Source: Porphyra umbilicalis (taxonomy: Eukaryota; Rhodophyta; Bangiophyceae; Bangiales; Bangiaceae). From it: a stretch of DNA of 64,000 nt. The stretch spans positions 1 through 64,000 of the forward strand of contig KV918957.1 in assembly GCA_002049455.2 (NCBI GenBank), in the 5' to 3' direction. Both the position numbers and the translations under genes were made by a program. Of the stretch, positions 22,789 through 33,286 are shown in pieces. The stretch's first letter is position 1. Each line of letters begins with the position of its first letter. The notes below the pieces were generated by a model that saw only the letters and a list, made by a program, of their open reading frames with translations, had not been told where the DNA came from and did no database searches.

Positions 22789-23807
22789 TAGGGTTGTGCA
22801 TCACGCCCCTTTTTGGGTGACGGGGTGGGCGATGCACGCCTAATCACGCCCTTCTGCACGCCCCCAACGTCGGCACGCCCCTCTCACGCCCCTAATGTAG
22901 CCCCCATGTTTTGATGTTTACTTGATAGGCGATTCAAAATACCCAATACTCTTGCAATCCAGATGGTTCAAAGGACCACAAAATTGCCAGAAAACATGGA
23001 GGAAACAGCTGCATGCGATACACTCTCTTGGCCTGTGCCACTCTGCGTCAACATATATACTTTGCAGCATCACGGGACGTCGGCTCGCCTGACCTCCACC
23101 GGCTGCCCCACCGCCCGCAGTCGCACCCATCTCACCGCGCCCAAAGCCAGAGCAGATGGTCATCAAATCATTCTCGGTCATGGCCGCGGGGGTGTCCTCG
23201 TCGCCGGGACGACCAACGTCCTGTCCAAGGACGCCGGCGCCAGCCGTGGCGCATCGGGCGACCTTCTCTTTCAGGAGGCGCGTAGCTCGCCGCCGGCGCC
23301 CTCTCCATCACTGCCGTCGGCCTGGTCGTTGCCGGCGCGCGATGCGTCGCATTCATCGTCCTCATTGGCGCGCGTGTCGAGGAGCCCCACTGCGTCCTCC
23401 CAGGCTGATGACAGCAGGTGGCCGTTGCTGTGCCCATCCCGCACAGATGGCGCCCGCGCATCATGGCGTCGAGCACCTTGATGCGCGGGCGCTCTCGTTT
23501 GTGGGCACACGACGGAAAAATGGTCCCCACGCCTCATAGCGTCAAGCACCTTGTTTGTGGACGCTCGACGGAGCAGTAAGACACCGCGCCCTGAAAATGT
23601 AACGAAGGTGGTTCGCAACTGCACCGAAAAATATTTGGTGGACTGGCGCCCCAAGAGCGCATTTGAAATGATGTACTTTTTTGCCAAGCACGCCCCAATC
23701 ACGCCCCTAAATTTCTGGGCGTGCAGGGCGTGACACGCCCAAAACACGTGAAATTGCACGCCCCAGGCGAGCAGTTTAGCACGCCCCGGGCGTGTTGCAC
23801 AACCCTA
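22789..23807. mobile_element. hAT-type non-autonomous element, copy 2 (1019 bp)
   Basis: It starts TAGGGTTGTGCATCACGCCC and ends GGGCGTGTTGCACAACCCTA, perfect hAT-like inverted ends. Flanking octamers are CTGAACAT (22781-22788) and CTGGACAT (23808-23815), a 7/8 match. It shares its whole length with copy 1 at 7517 and has small insertions, including about 17 bp near 22995 and about 30 bp near 23481. No transposase-like frame is conserved between the copies. Confidence 0.82.
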
Positions 23808-23821
23808 CTGGACATTGCTGT

Positions 23822-23914
23822 GAATTCCCTGGACTTCAGTACAGGGTACTATACACACCCGCACGTTGAAGAATAAGTTGCCTTTTCCAGTGCACGTTGC
23901 GGGAGTACTTGACC
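23822..23914. repeat. Direct repeat flanking the ABC-transporter relic (partner 27260-27376)
   Basis: CCAGTGCACGTTGCGGGAGT, running on through ACTTGA, occurs here (about 23889) and at about 27351 in the same orientation. Each copy is preceded by an ATTCCCTG-ACTT/CAAGGTACTA-type segment. The two copies bracket the 24.8-27.2 kb transporter-like region. Confidence 0.6.
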
Positions 23915-24829
23915 AAAACCGTCCCGGGCGGGCCTTTTTGCGTCCTACGTTGTCCGGCGACGTCCCCAGTTTGTCTCTTGACTATGGAAAGAAGCGCATA
24001 GGTCCGCCCGACCATCGTACGAGTTTGCTCGAGGTGGCGACGTCTTCATCGTCCGTACGGTCCGCGGGAGCAGATCGTGGTTAAAAAGGTACGTGAGGGC
24101 AGGTGCGGTGTTTGCGGGGTCGTGAGGGCGGGTTGACGGGGGCGGATGTGGTCACGCTCGCGTAAGTTTTTGGGACTTGCCGAAGAGGTGGCTTCAGAGG
24201 CCTGAGAGAGCGTTTTCCTTTCGAACATTCGAATGGGGGGTTGTGTGGTCGCGGATCGCGTGGCTGCTCGAGCGGTTGCGGCCGTTCCCGTTGCCCGTGG
24301 TCGACTGGATCGGGGAGGTGGCGGCCCCCGATGGAGCATGGGCGTTGCAGGGTGTAGGGGCTGGAGGAAGAGCTGCGTGTTTTTTGTGGGTACGTTGATC
24401 ATGGGGAGCCGGTCGGGGTGGGAGGGTGCTCGGTGGTGGGGGGTGGGGGCGGTGTGGGACGGGAGGCGGCGGGGCTGTTGAGGTGTTGGGCGCCGCGCCG
24501 GTGACGCCGCCACCCTCTGAGCGAGACGGCGACGGCGGGCGGCGGGGGCCAGGCACCGGCGGCGGTGTGGGGGCGCTGTGGTTGTGGTTGACGTGGACCG
24601 CACGTCTGCCCGCGCTGCCCACCCGCGCTCTGTGCCGCCGTCCCCCCCCGCGCGCGTCGCCACCGCTGCGCTCGTGGACACCTCTTCTGTCCCTTCTTTC
24701 TCTGTTTTTGTTTTGTTTTTTCTCCTTCTCGTGCGCATTGCCACCTCTAGGATGACGCGGCGACGCTCCCCCCCCCCGTCCTCACCGCCGCCGGCGTCGA
24801 CATCACGTTCAACCCCCAATATGGGCGGG

Positions 24830-27217
24830 CCCCCCCCCCCGGGCGGCGCACCCCCCCCCCCCCTGACCCTCACCTTCACCTCCGTGTGCGTGGGCATCCC
24901 CACGTCGCGGGTGCCGGCGTCCCCGGCCGGGGCGGCCACCCCCCCCCCCCCTCCCCCGGGGAGGACCCCGCGGCTGCCCGCACGAGCCTCCTCTACCGCG
25001 TCACGGGGCGCGCTGTCTGCGGGCGCCTCGCGGCGGTGGTGGAGGTTGACGGCCGCGGCGGCGCGAGCGCGCTGCTGCGCGTGCTGGCGGGCTTCGGGGA
25101 GGGGCGGGGGGGGGTCGTCTCGGGCACCGCCGAGTGGACGGGCGTGGGGGGGGGGTTGCGCCTCGCCCTCGTGCCCCGGGGGGCGGCGCTCGTAGGGCTG
25201 CGCTTTGGGGGGGGGGTGGGGGGGGGGGTGGGGGGGGGGGGGCGGCCGCCGCCGCCGCCGCCGCCGCCACCGCCGCCGCCGAGGTTCGCGCGTGGGCGGC
25301 CGTGTGGGGGATCCCCCGCGACCCGCGGGTCGTCGATTGGGCGGTGGGGGCGGCGGGGCTCGGGCAGGGGGGGGGGGGGGGGGGGGGATGACCGCCGCGG
25401 AGGTGGCCGCCCGTTTGGCCATTGCGCGCGCGCTGGTGTGGCAGCCGTCCGTGTTGCTGCTCGATGTACGTTTGGGGGGTGGGGCGGGATGGGGTGCACG
25501 GGGGGGGGGGTTGTCCTGGGGGTGGGTGGGACTGCAGGGCGGCGCGGCGTGGCGGCACGCGAGTGGCACACGCGGGCGGTCGTAGATGCGCCGCTGGTGC
25601 GGGGCGCAACACATGCTAACGCCTCTGCTTTCGATGGGCTGCACCCCGCTTCTCCGCTGCTGCCGCGGTGTGCTGCGGCCATGGCATGCCCGCTCCACCT
25701 GGTCTTGCGGCGCGTTCCTTGCAGGAGCCAACGGCGGGCTTGTTCCCCTTTGCCGCCCAAGCCGTCACGGCGACGCTGCGGGTGCTCGCGCGCGGGGGAA
25801 CCCCCCCCCCCAGCGCGCACTCCCCCCCCCCACCCCCCCCGCCCTCGTGCTCGTCGCGAGCGGCGCCCCCCCCAAAGGCGCCTACGCCCTCTCCGACGAC
25901 CTGCTGCTCCTGTCGGGCGGCCGCTCCGTCTATGCGGGCCCCGCGGGGGAGGCGGCGCTCGCCGCCCTCGGGGCGGCGGGCGTGGCGTGCGCGCCCGGGT
26001 GGGCTCCGCCCGACTTTTTCGGCGCCGCCCTCACGCTGCGGGGCACCTGGGGCGGCGACGCTGGCGACGGCGCCGGCGCCGGCACCGACGGCGATGGCGC
26101 CGGCGCCGGCGCCGACGGGGGGGGCGCCGGCGCGGCCGCCGCCGGCTGGGGCGGCCGGGGTGGGGTGCTCGAGGCGGGGGACCCACGCCGCGCGGTGGCG
26201 CGGGTGCGGCACCTTGCCGAGGTGGTGGAGGTGGCGGGCCTCCCGGTGCTGGGCGACGCGGTGCCGCCCGCCGCGGACGAGGAGTGGGGAGGGGGTCGGG
26301 CGACGCTGGCAGCCTGGGCGACGGCGAACCCCCGTCGTCGACCGGCTTGTGGCAGCCACCGTCCATGCCCCCGTCGGCTGGGACCGTGGCCGCCTCGACC
26401 GGGGACGGGGGCACGCCCGCCGGGTCGCTGCCCGCCGGGGCGCCGCCGCCACCTCCCCCGCCGCCCGCCGCGTGGGCAACGCACTTCGCGGTCCATCTCG
26501 GCGTGCACCTGCGGCGGCGCACCGTCGACGCGCCCGCGGCGGCGGCCACGGCGCTCGCCTCCGCCGCCGCCACCGGCGCCGCCGTCGGCCTCCTCTTTCG
26601 CCCCCCCGCCGGCGCCGCCGCCGACGCGGCGCTCACTGACGCGCTCCTATCGGCGCTCGCGCTCGGCGCGGCGGGCGTCGGCGCCGTGGCGGGCCTCGAC
26701 GGCACTGCCGCGGGCGTGCGGTCCGCGGCGGGGACGGCGGGGGTGGCGTCCACCGCCTTTCTGACCGCCCCGCCGACCCGCGGGCGCCCCTGCCACCCGG
26801 GCGCGCACGTAGCCGCCGCCGCGGTGGTGCGGTGGGGGGGGTGGCGGCGGCGGCGGCCGCCGCGACGGTGCCGGCGCTGGCGCTCGGCGCGGGGGGGGGG
26901 TGCTGGCCGCCGTCGCCCGTGGCGGGCGTGGCGAGCGTGGCGGCGTGGGCGGCCGCGGCGGCGGTGGCGGCCGACGCGGCCGCGTCGGCAGTGGCGGCGG
27001 CGGCGTCGCGCCGACCGGGGGTAGCGGGGCGGCGGCGGCGGTGGTGGTGGGGGTGGGGGGGGCGGCCGCGCTCGCGGCGGGCGGCTACCTGCTGCCGGTC
27101 GAGGCGTTGCCCGACTGGCTGGCGTGGGCGCGGTGGGGGAGCCTCCCGCGCTACGCCTACCGGGCGATGCGCGCGGTGTGGGGGGGGGGGACGTGCCGTG
27201 GGCCACGTGCCAAGTGA
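24830..27217 (+). pseudogene. ABCG-type half-transporter, broken across frames
   Basis: Parts of an ABCG half-transporter appear in order. They are a beta-strand start (LTLTFTSVCVGIP), the Walker A region in poor form (VVEVDGRGGASALLRVLAGF), the post-signature helix AARLAIARALVWQPSVLLLD, EPTAGL, then SDDLLLLSGGRSVYAGPAGEA and GWAPPDFFGAAL. The membrane domain starts near VHLRRRTVDAPAAAATAL (LLFRPPA) and ends GGYLLPVEALPDWLAWARW. LLLD and EPTAGL are joined by a clear GT-AG intron (25466-25724, donor GTACGT, acceptor CCTTGCAG). Other joins change frame at G/C homopolymers. The Walker A Lys and a normal LSGG signature are not seen. It is either a pseudogene or a gene mis-sequenced at homopolymers; I lean to pseudogene. 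Confidence 0.65.
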
Positions 27218-27259
27218 AGCGCGACGCGGCTTGTTTCAAGCCTAAATAATGCTCCGGAA

Positions 27260-27376
27260 CTTACAGAAATTCCCTGAACTTACGTTCAAGGTACTACTCA
27301 AGATTGGCAAACAGCCCACACCCCAGAGCCTCTTTTAATTTCTTCAGAGGCCAGTGCACGTTGCGGGAGTACTTGA
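27260..27376. repeat. Direct repeat, right partner of 23822-23914
   Basis: It contains the same sequence beginning CCAGTGCACGTTGCGGGAGT and a similar leading segment (GAAATTCCCTGAACTT). Confidence 0.6.
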
Positions 27377-29430
27377 TATTGGGACGGTGTGCACGTAAAA
27401 CGGGACCGTGAGAAGGACACAGGACGTTGTGCTGTACGTTCTTGATATGAACGTGTCTGCAAGCCTTGGGCAATATCTTCCATGTGTTCTTTTTTTCGAG
27501 CAAGTGTCCACGTCGTCTGTGAGGGACGTTTGTATGGTTTCCAGCTACGAATCGCTCTCAATGGGGTGAAAAACGCGGTCGAGTGCGTTGTACAGGCTGG
27601 AAACGACGATTCCTGCTGCACTCGGTCGAAGCAGTTATCCGTACTTAGAAAAAGATGCGTTTGTGCGCTCTGAGGGGCATGTTTTTGAATTTTTTGACTG
27701 GGGCAGGGCGGCGTCCTTGCACTCTGTCAGTCGGTGGCTCCCCTGTCCGTGCGCCGACCGGCCCTGCGCCCCGTGCCAGGCCACCTACCCGTTTTTGTCC
27801 TCTTCCGCCCAACCGCGCGCCGCGTGCCACGCGCGGCACACCCGAGCGCGGCGGGTGAGGGCGGCGGCCGACGCCGCTAGCGGCGTTGCCGTCGCGCCTG
27901 CCGCCGACGCGGCGGTGGGCCGTGGACGACCGCGCGCGCGACGCGCACCCGCACGCGGCGGCGGGCGTCGGTGGCGGCCGCGACCGCGGCGGTGGCGGCC
28001 GCGGCGGCGGCGGCGGCCGCAGCGGTGGTGGTCCCCGTGGTGGCGGCGCACGGGCGCCGTCTGTCTGCCACCACGTGCAGCTGCCACTGTCGGATGCGCG
28101 GCCGCCGCTGCCGTGAGGGTGGCGCGGCCGCCGCGGGGGCGGCGCGGCCGCCCCCGCGGCGGCGGCCGCCGCTCTGCCGCCTCGGCCACCCGTCGCATGG
28201 CGGCCGCCGGGGTGGTCGGGCGCGGGGGCAGCGCGCCCACCCGACGGGCGGGCGGCGCCCGAGCCGCCGCGCCCCGCCGCCGCCGCCACCACCGCCGTCG
28301 CCGCGGCGTCCGCAGGCGTGTCACAGAGGGCAGTGGCCGCCGCAACGGCCGCGTCACTGCCCCGCCGCCGCGGCGTCGGCGGTCGCGAGCGACCGCCGCG
28401 GCGGTGGCCGGCCGGCGGGCGCCGCCACCGCCGCCCGCGGAGGGGCGCCGTCGGGCCGCCGCCGCCGGCGGCGCCGCTGGCTTTGCCCCCCCCCCCCCCC
28501 CGACGGCGTGGCGCCCGGCTGGGGTTGAGGCACGCCTGCCCCTGCCCCAGCCTCCGGTGGTCGCCGCCCCCGCCGGCGGGGGTCCCCTGTCAACGCTGCT
28601 CGTGTGCGCGCGTGGCGGCGGCGGCCTGTGGCGGCCGCCCCGGCGATGGCCGCCGCCGCAGCGTCGGCACCCCCCCCGCCCCGCGTGGCAGCGGTGGCGG
28701 GCACGCGGCGCCCGCCCCGCCGGCCGATCAGGCAGGGGCACCCCGGTCGGGTACACCCCGCGCCGCCCCCGGCCCCGAGGCGCCGCGCGTGGGCGCGTGG
28801 GCGGTGCGGCAGCGGCGCGCCGCCGCCGCCGCGCACGTGCGGCCGCGCCGCCGACGGCGGACCGGTGGGGGCGCGACGGCGCGGTGGGCGCCGGCGCCGG
28901 GCGCCACGCCGACGCGGGGGATGCGAGGCTTGCATCGGGCGCCACGCGCGTGGGAACTCGTGGAGACGTGGTGGGGGGGGGGTCTACGCCCCCCGCGGTC
29001 GCCCCGCTGGTCCGCGCCGTCCTCGCGCGTGGTCTGTGCGGCGGAGATGGCGCAAGGGCGATTGTACGGGGCTCCCACGGTGGCCGCTCTGTGGTGTGGG
29101 TGAGAAAGCGGTGGAAACAAGACAAGGAGTCTCTTTTGGTGTGACGAGACAGTGGCGTAGGTGTAGGTAGCATTGTGTCTGAGCCGCGTTGCCCTCTTGT
29201 CCGAGGAGACCCTCAGAAGATGCTCGTGTCGCTCTCGTCTTTCGTCGTGTGAGTACGGTTTTGTCGTTTCGCAAGTCCAGGGTGTTTTCGCGAACGCGCT
29301 TTCAGTAAGGCCAGGGTATCTTCGCGAACGCGCCCGCAGTCCCCTTTCAGCCTCTGCACTTTCCAAAAACGCGAGCTCGGCATCGACAATGACGCCCTGC
29401 ACCAGCTCATCCCCTCCCTCAAGGCCGAGC
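27377..29430. other. GC-extreme block, no supported gene
   Basis: From about 27800 to 29000 GC exceeds 80%. One plus frame stays open for 518 codons and one minus frame for 462, both Arg/Ala/Pro/Gly-rich. Neither shows domain structure. The last part of the plus frame (VAPLVRAVLARGLCGGDG, then VVWVRKRWK) looks the most protein-like. I cannot decide the coding strand. Confidence 0.3.
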
Positions 29431-30236
29431 GGACACATTGCGGACGGCCTCATGCCGCCCACGACTACCGCCACCGCCACGGCCACCGCCGTCGGCGTGC
29501 CCCCCCCCCCCCCCCCCCCGGCAAGCGCCCGTCTTGCTGCTTCATCCCTACATGTGCATCTCTGACCACTGCCGCCACCGTCTTCTCCCCCACCCCCCTA
29601 CCCCAACCCGACTGTCCTCTTCGCCATGGGCACGCTTCACTCCCTCCCGTCCCCGCCATCCGCGTTGCTCACGCCGGTTGGTGACTCTGCCGGCGGCGCG
29701 GCGACTGCGTCGACCCCAGTCCGCGTCGGGTGTTCCCCGCGCGGCGCGCGCCCCCCCCCCCCCCCCACCAGCTGGGTCCCTCCCGCGGTCGCCGCGGTCG
29801 CCCTCATCGCTACTCTCGCCACTCCCCGTGCCCGTCGCCGACGTCGTCACCGTCGCCGGGGAGCCGGACCGCGTCGCGTCGCTCTTGGCCACTGGTGGCG
29901 GCGTTCGGCTCGGCGCCGTCCTTGGCGGGGGGCTGGGGTGGCCGCCCATGGTCCCCGCCGGCCGCGGCGTCGTCTATGTGGGCGCCGACCCGCCGCCGGT
30001 GCTGGCCGCGACGGCGCTCCCTCCCGTCTCCCCCGCCGGCGCCCCCACCGACGGTGGGTGGTCCGCGGCCACCTGAGATTGGGCGGCGGTCGCTGTCCTC
30101 GCCCCTGCCCCTGTGACCATCACGGCCGTCACAGTCCGCGGGCGCCCCCACACCGGCTGGGCTGTCGTGCACCCCCGCTGCATGCGGATCTCTGTCACCC
30201 CCCCCCGCCCGCCCGCCGCGGCACCGCCGCCAGACG

Positions 30237-31190
30237 GTGTTCCGCCAAGTCACGTGCTGCTCGGCAACCACCTCGCGTCCCTCTTTCGTGGTTGGGTGCG
30301 CGGGGAGTCCACTGGTCCTCGATGCGGGGCCGTGGGGGGTTGGCAAGCGGGCGGTGGTGGTCGCTGCCGCCGCGGCTGCGGGGCTTTCGCTGGTCAGCGT
30401 CGGCTTTGACGACGGCGGCGTCAAGGCAGTCGTGGTGGCGGCGGCGGAGGCGGCGGCAGCGCGGGAAGGGTGCGTGCTGCTACTCACTGGGCTGAGAGCC
30501 ATCGTAGAGGGGGGGGGGGCCGCGGGCACCGACGGCGATGGAGGCGTCTGCCTCGCTGTCGCCGAGCTGATCGCCCCCACCCGCTATAGGCGTGCTGGCG
30601 CGGAGGCGAACTACGGTGGCGCGGGTGGCCTCGTCTGCGCGGGCGGCGCCGCGTGGGTGGTCCTTGTCGGCGTCACCGACGAGGCTGGCGGTGAGGGTGA
30701 CAGCGGCGGCGTCGGCGACGATAGTGGGGACGAGGCGGAGGGGAGAAGTGACAGCCGCCCACCGGACGCACCCCCCCCCGCGGACGCTTCGGGCCCCGGC
30801 CCGCCGACTCGCCTCACCGCTCTCTTTTGCACGGTCGTGCACGTGCTCCCGCCGTCGGTGGCCGCCGTGGGTGCCCACCTGGGTGCGCTCCTGCCTGGCT
30901 GCCCCCCGTGCGACGTGTCCGCGATCGCGCGGCTCCTCCCTCCCGCCACGACGCTCCCCGGCTTGACGCTCGCGTTTGAGGTGAGCCCCCCCCCAGCTCT
31001 CGAAGAGGCCGTCGACGCTGAGGCGGCGGCGTTGCTCCCCCCTGCCGCCCTCGTCGGTCCGTCCAAGGCCGTCATCACCGCCCCCGCGGCCGTCCCCTTG
31101 TGCGCCATTGGGGGCTCCCCCCCCACACTGGTCGCCCTCCTCTCGGCGTCGGCGGGGCCACAGGCGCGCCCCGACCCCTACCCGCCGTAG
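30237..31190 (+). pseudogene. Pex6-like AAA-ATPase D1 fragment
   Basis: The 317-codon frame contains DAGPWGVGKRAVVVAAAAAAG, which fits a P-loop (G-x2-G-x-GK) with Arg where Thr or Ser is usual. About 40 residues later comes REGCVLLLTGLRAIVE, a degenerate Walker B. Next are AWVVLVGVTDEA, where AAA proteins have a sensor strand, and PCDVSAIARLLPPATTLPG, like the D1 lid. This order and the weak Walker B recall the D1 domain of the peroxin Pex6, which pairs with Pex1 to recycle Pex5. No second AAA domain follows before the stop at 31190. Some upstream frames (29.7-30.2 kb) have similar character but do not join. Likely a truncated or broken copy; the family call is moderate. Confidence 0.4.
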
Positions 31191-31401
31191 GAGTGACTTG
31201 CGCAGCAAGCGCTCGAGTGAATTGTCCGCGTTTTTTGGTTCCGTCCTTTTCTTCGTGGCCGGGGCACAATCGCCCGAGCCCGCAAATAATCAAGCCAGAC
31301 CATACTGCACTACCACACCCTCACTCGGGTCCCCGGCGTCATAGCGCGACGCCCTCCACCTGTGGCTCCGCCGCCTCACCGTCTCTTGCACCCGCCCCCC
31401 C

Positions 31402-31953
31402 TCACTTGCGCGACCGGAACTTGACATACCCGCCATCCCGATCGAAGCTCCCGGAAAACGCCCAGTTGATCCAGCCACCATCACCCTCGTTGCGGAACCA
31501 TCCGTAGTCGAAGATCCACACCCCGTACGTGATACCTTGGTACTGAAAGTCCCGGTAGAGCTCCACGCCGCGCAGCCGGGACGAGTGGGCAACCTGGCGG
31601 TTAAAAACCATCACGTTGTAGTCCCTGATCACTTGGCGCCCGTTCTTCATCCGGTAGTACCTCACCTTGTCCAGAGTCGACCGCACAAAAGCCCCCCGGT
31701 CCTTTGCACCGCTGATGGCGCCGGCAATTGCGTTGATCAGCCCGTTCACGTTAATGTCGAAGTTCACCGCCGCTTCCCGGACAGACGCGTGAGCGGGCGC
31801 GGCGTGTACTGCCGCGCGCTGCTTCTCGGACGGGGCCACGTCTGCATGCCGGCTGGCGACGGCGGTACCGGCGGCGGGAGAGCCCACCGCAAGCACCAGC
31901 ACCAGCGCGGCCACCAGCAGGAGCGCGGCACGGCACAGTAGTGTCGGAGCCAT
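31402..31953 (-). CDS. Small secreted protein, aromatic C-terminal domain
   Basis: An uninterrupted 183-residue frame begins at an ATG (31953). The first 29 residues form a clear signal peptide, with a basic start, a long Leu/Ala/Val core (ALLLVAALVLVLAVG) and small residues before the likely cleavage site. A spacer rich in Ala and His precedes the mature domain. That domain is rich in Tyr, Trp, Phe, Asn and Gly, e.g. RDYNVMVFNRQVAHSSRL and GDGGWINWAFSGSFDRDGGY. There are almost no Cys residues outside the signal. The closing motif reminds me of uncharacterised small secreted proteins of filamentous fungi, but I cannot verify that. The same frame continues upstream to 32187, but the signal peptide fixes the start at 31953. 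This is one of the best-supported intact genes here. Confidence 0.8.
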   Translation of the reverse strand: MAPTLLCRAALLLVAALVLVLAVGSPAAGTAVASRHADVAPSEKQRAAVHAAPAHASVREAAVNFDINVNGLINAIAGAISGAKDRGAFVRSTLDKVRYYRMKNGRQVIRDYNVMVFNRQVAHSSRLRGVELYRDFQYQGITYGVWIFDYGWFRNEGDGGWINWAFSGSFDRDGGYVKFRSRK

Positions 31954-32465
31954 TGTTAAACGGAAGAGGCAGGTAGGACTCCTGCAACAGCGGGGGGGAA
32001 GGAGGGGGAAGCAGGGCCAAAGAGTGCAATGACGATTCGCCGGCAGGTGCTGCGTCCAGTCACAGATTTGTGAGTGCAGTGAGGAAGGGTTGCGGATAGT
32101 GGGTATGGGGGGCAGCGAGAAGGGGTGCCCTGAGGTCCCGGCACGGCATGGGCGTAGGATCCTGAGCGAGGTAACCACCGCGCACAAACCGTCGTGAGGA
32201 CGTACGTCCGCCCCCGCTCGTCAGCTGGGCGAAGTGGCAAGCCGATGTCTCTACCGAGCGTGTTGGACCACCTCGCCCCTCGCCACGCCCCTCTTAACCC
32301 GGCGCTGCTCGCATTGACCCCCGGCGCGCCAGTCCACCCACGCGTACACAGCTACCCCCCCCCTGCACACCCGTGCGGCCACGCCCTCCTTGCGTGCCCC
32401 CCCCGTGAGCCCCGCTGACCCCGTTGGTACTCGTGACCCCCCTCGCGCACGGCACGCGATGTACA

Positions 32466-32603
32466 GTACAGCCGTTCTTCCAAAAATCCCGCACTCCAAC
32501 TGTTGCAAAAAAGTTCCAAATCGGCCTCTGCGGCGTCGTGGAGAACGATGTGGAACTCTTTTGCAACTGTTGGAGTGCGGGAATTTGGGGAGAAAAGCTG
32601 TAC
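32466..32603. repeat. 138-bp foldback with ~53-nt arms
   Basis: The left arm (about 32466-32518) contains CCCGCACTCCAACTGTTGCA. The right arm (32551-32603) is its inverted counterpart with TGCAACTGTTGGAGTGCGGG. There are roughly nine mismatches over 53 bases and a loop of about 32 bases. It is a likely miniature inverted-repeat element and could give a hairpin RNA if transcribed. Confidence 0.7.
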
Positions 32604-32785
32604 GCAGCAAATATTATTTGCCCACCCTGGAAAGGCGATTGCGGTCGTCAATGGGATTGGATAATCGGCCTCTCTGGCCCTGATCTGCCACATTCTGGGG
32701 ACTTGAGCGTGGAGCGTTCACCCAGTGACCTACGAAGAAACGCCCCCAGCTTGTCACCAGCGGATAGAAACTCACCAGAACCATC

Positions 32786-33286
32786 ATGGCGGGATGTCGA
32801 AGGACGCCCATCACCACTCTGCAGGTAGGCGCGATCAAGGAAATGGTCGCCAACAATCAGCTCAACGGCGACATGGCAACGTCCACCAGCCACAATCGAA
32901 GAACGGATGCTTACGTCGCTACCGTCACTCGGGGGAATGGCGGGCTGACTCACAATGTAAACAGGGGCAGGACAAAGGTGGTGAGTGAATGCGAGCTGCC
33001 CGGGCTCCGTCTGCTGGAGCAGGACGCCCACTTCGCCAGTCTGGCAGAAAATAATGAAAAACACGATGCCGAGAGCACCAACACTGCTGGAGGGCCCTCT
33101 ACCCCCCACTTGTCTTTCCCAACGATGCAGAAGGCCGTCAAGGTTTTTGGATTGTCATCTCGTTCTCCTGCCAAGAAAGTTCTCCTCGTCTGCCAACAAA
33201 GACACACGCCTCGTGGACGAGGAACCGCGGGTCGGGGACCGACCACTGGGTGTTTGTCTTCTTCTCCGTCAAAGGCTCCTTTGTAG
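32786..33286 (+). CDS. Hypothetical protein, weak support
   Basis: An ATG at 32786 starts a 166-codon frame of mixed, non-repetitive composition (e.g. IKEMVANNQLNGDMATSTSH; MQKAVKVFGLSSRSPAKKVL). Local GC is lower than in the noise-rich blocks, so chance frames this long are less expected. An overlapping minus frame is of similar length. No family is recognised, and no conserved copy is seen in the window. Confidence 0.25.
   Translation: MAGCRRTPITTLQVGAIKEMVANNQLNGDMATSTSHNRRTDAYVATVTRGNGGLTHNVNRGRTKVVSECELPGLRLLEQDAHFASLAENNEKHDAESTNTAGGPSTPHLSFPTMQKAVKVFGLSSRSPAKKVLLVCQQRHTPRGRGTAGRGPTTGCLSSSPSKAPL

Noticed and set aside
24046-25731. 561-codon minus frame opposite the ABCG region
   Set aside because: Its composition is what the complement of a GC-rich gene gives, and the plus strand shows ordered ABCG motifs and an intron.
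27588-29144. 518-codon plus frame and 462-codon minus frame
   Set aside because: They overlap on opposite strands with equal support, so neither can be called.
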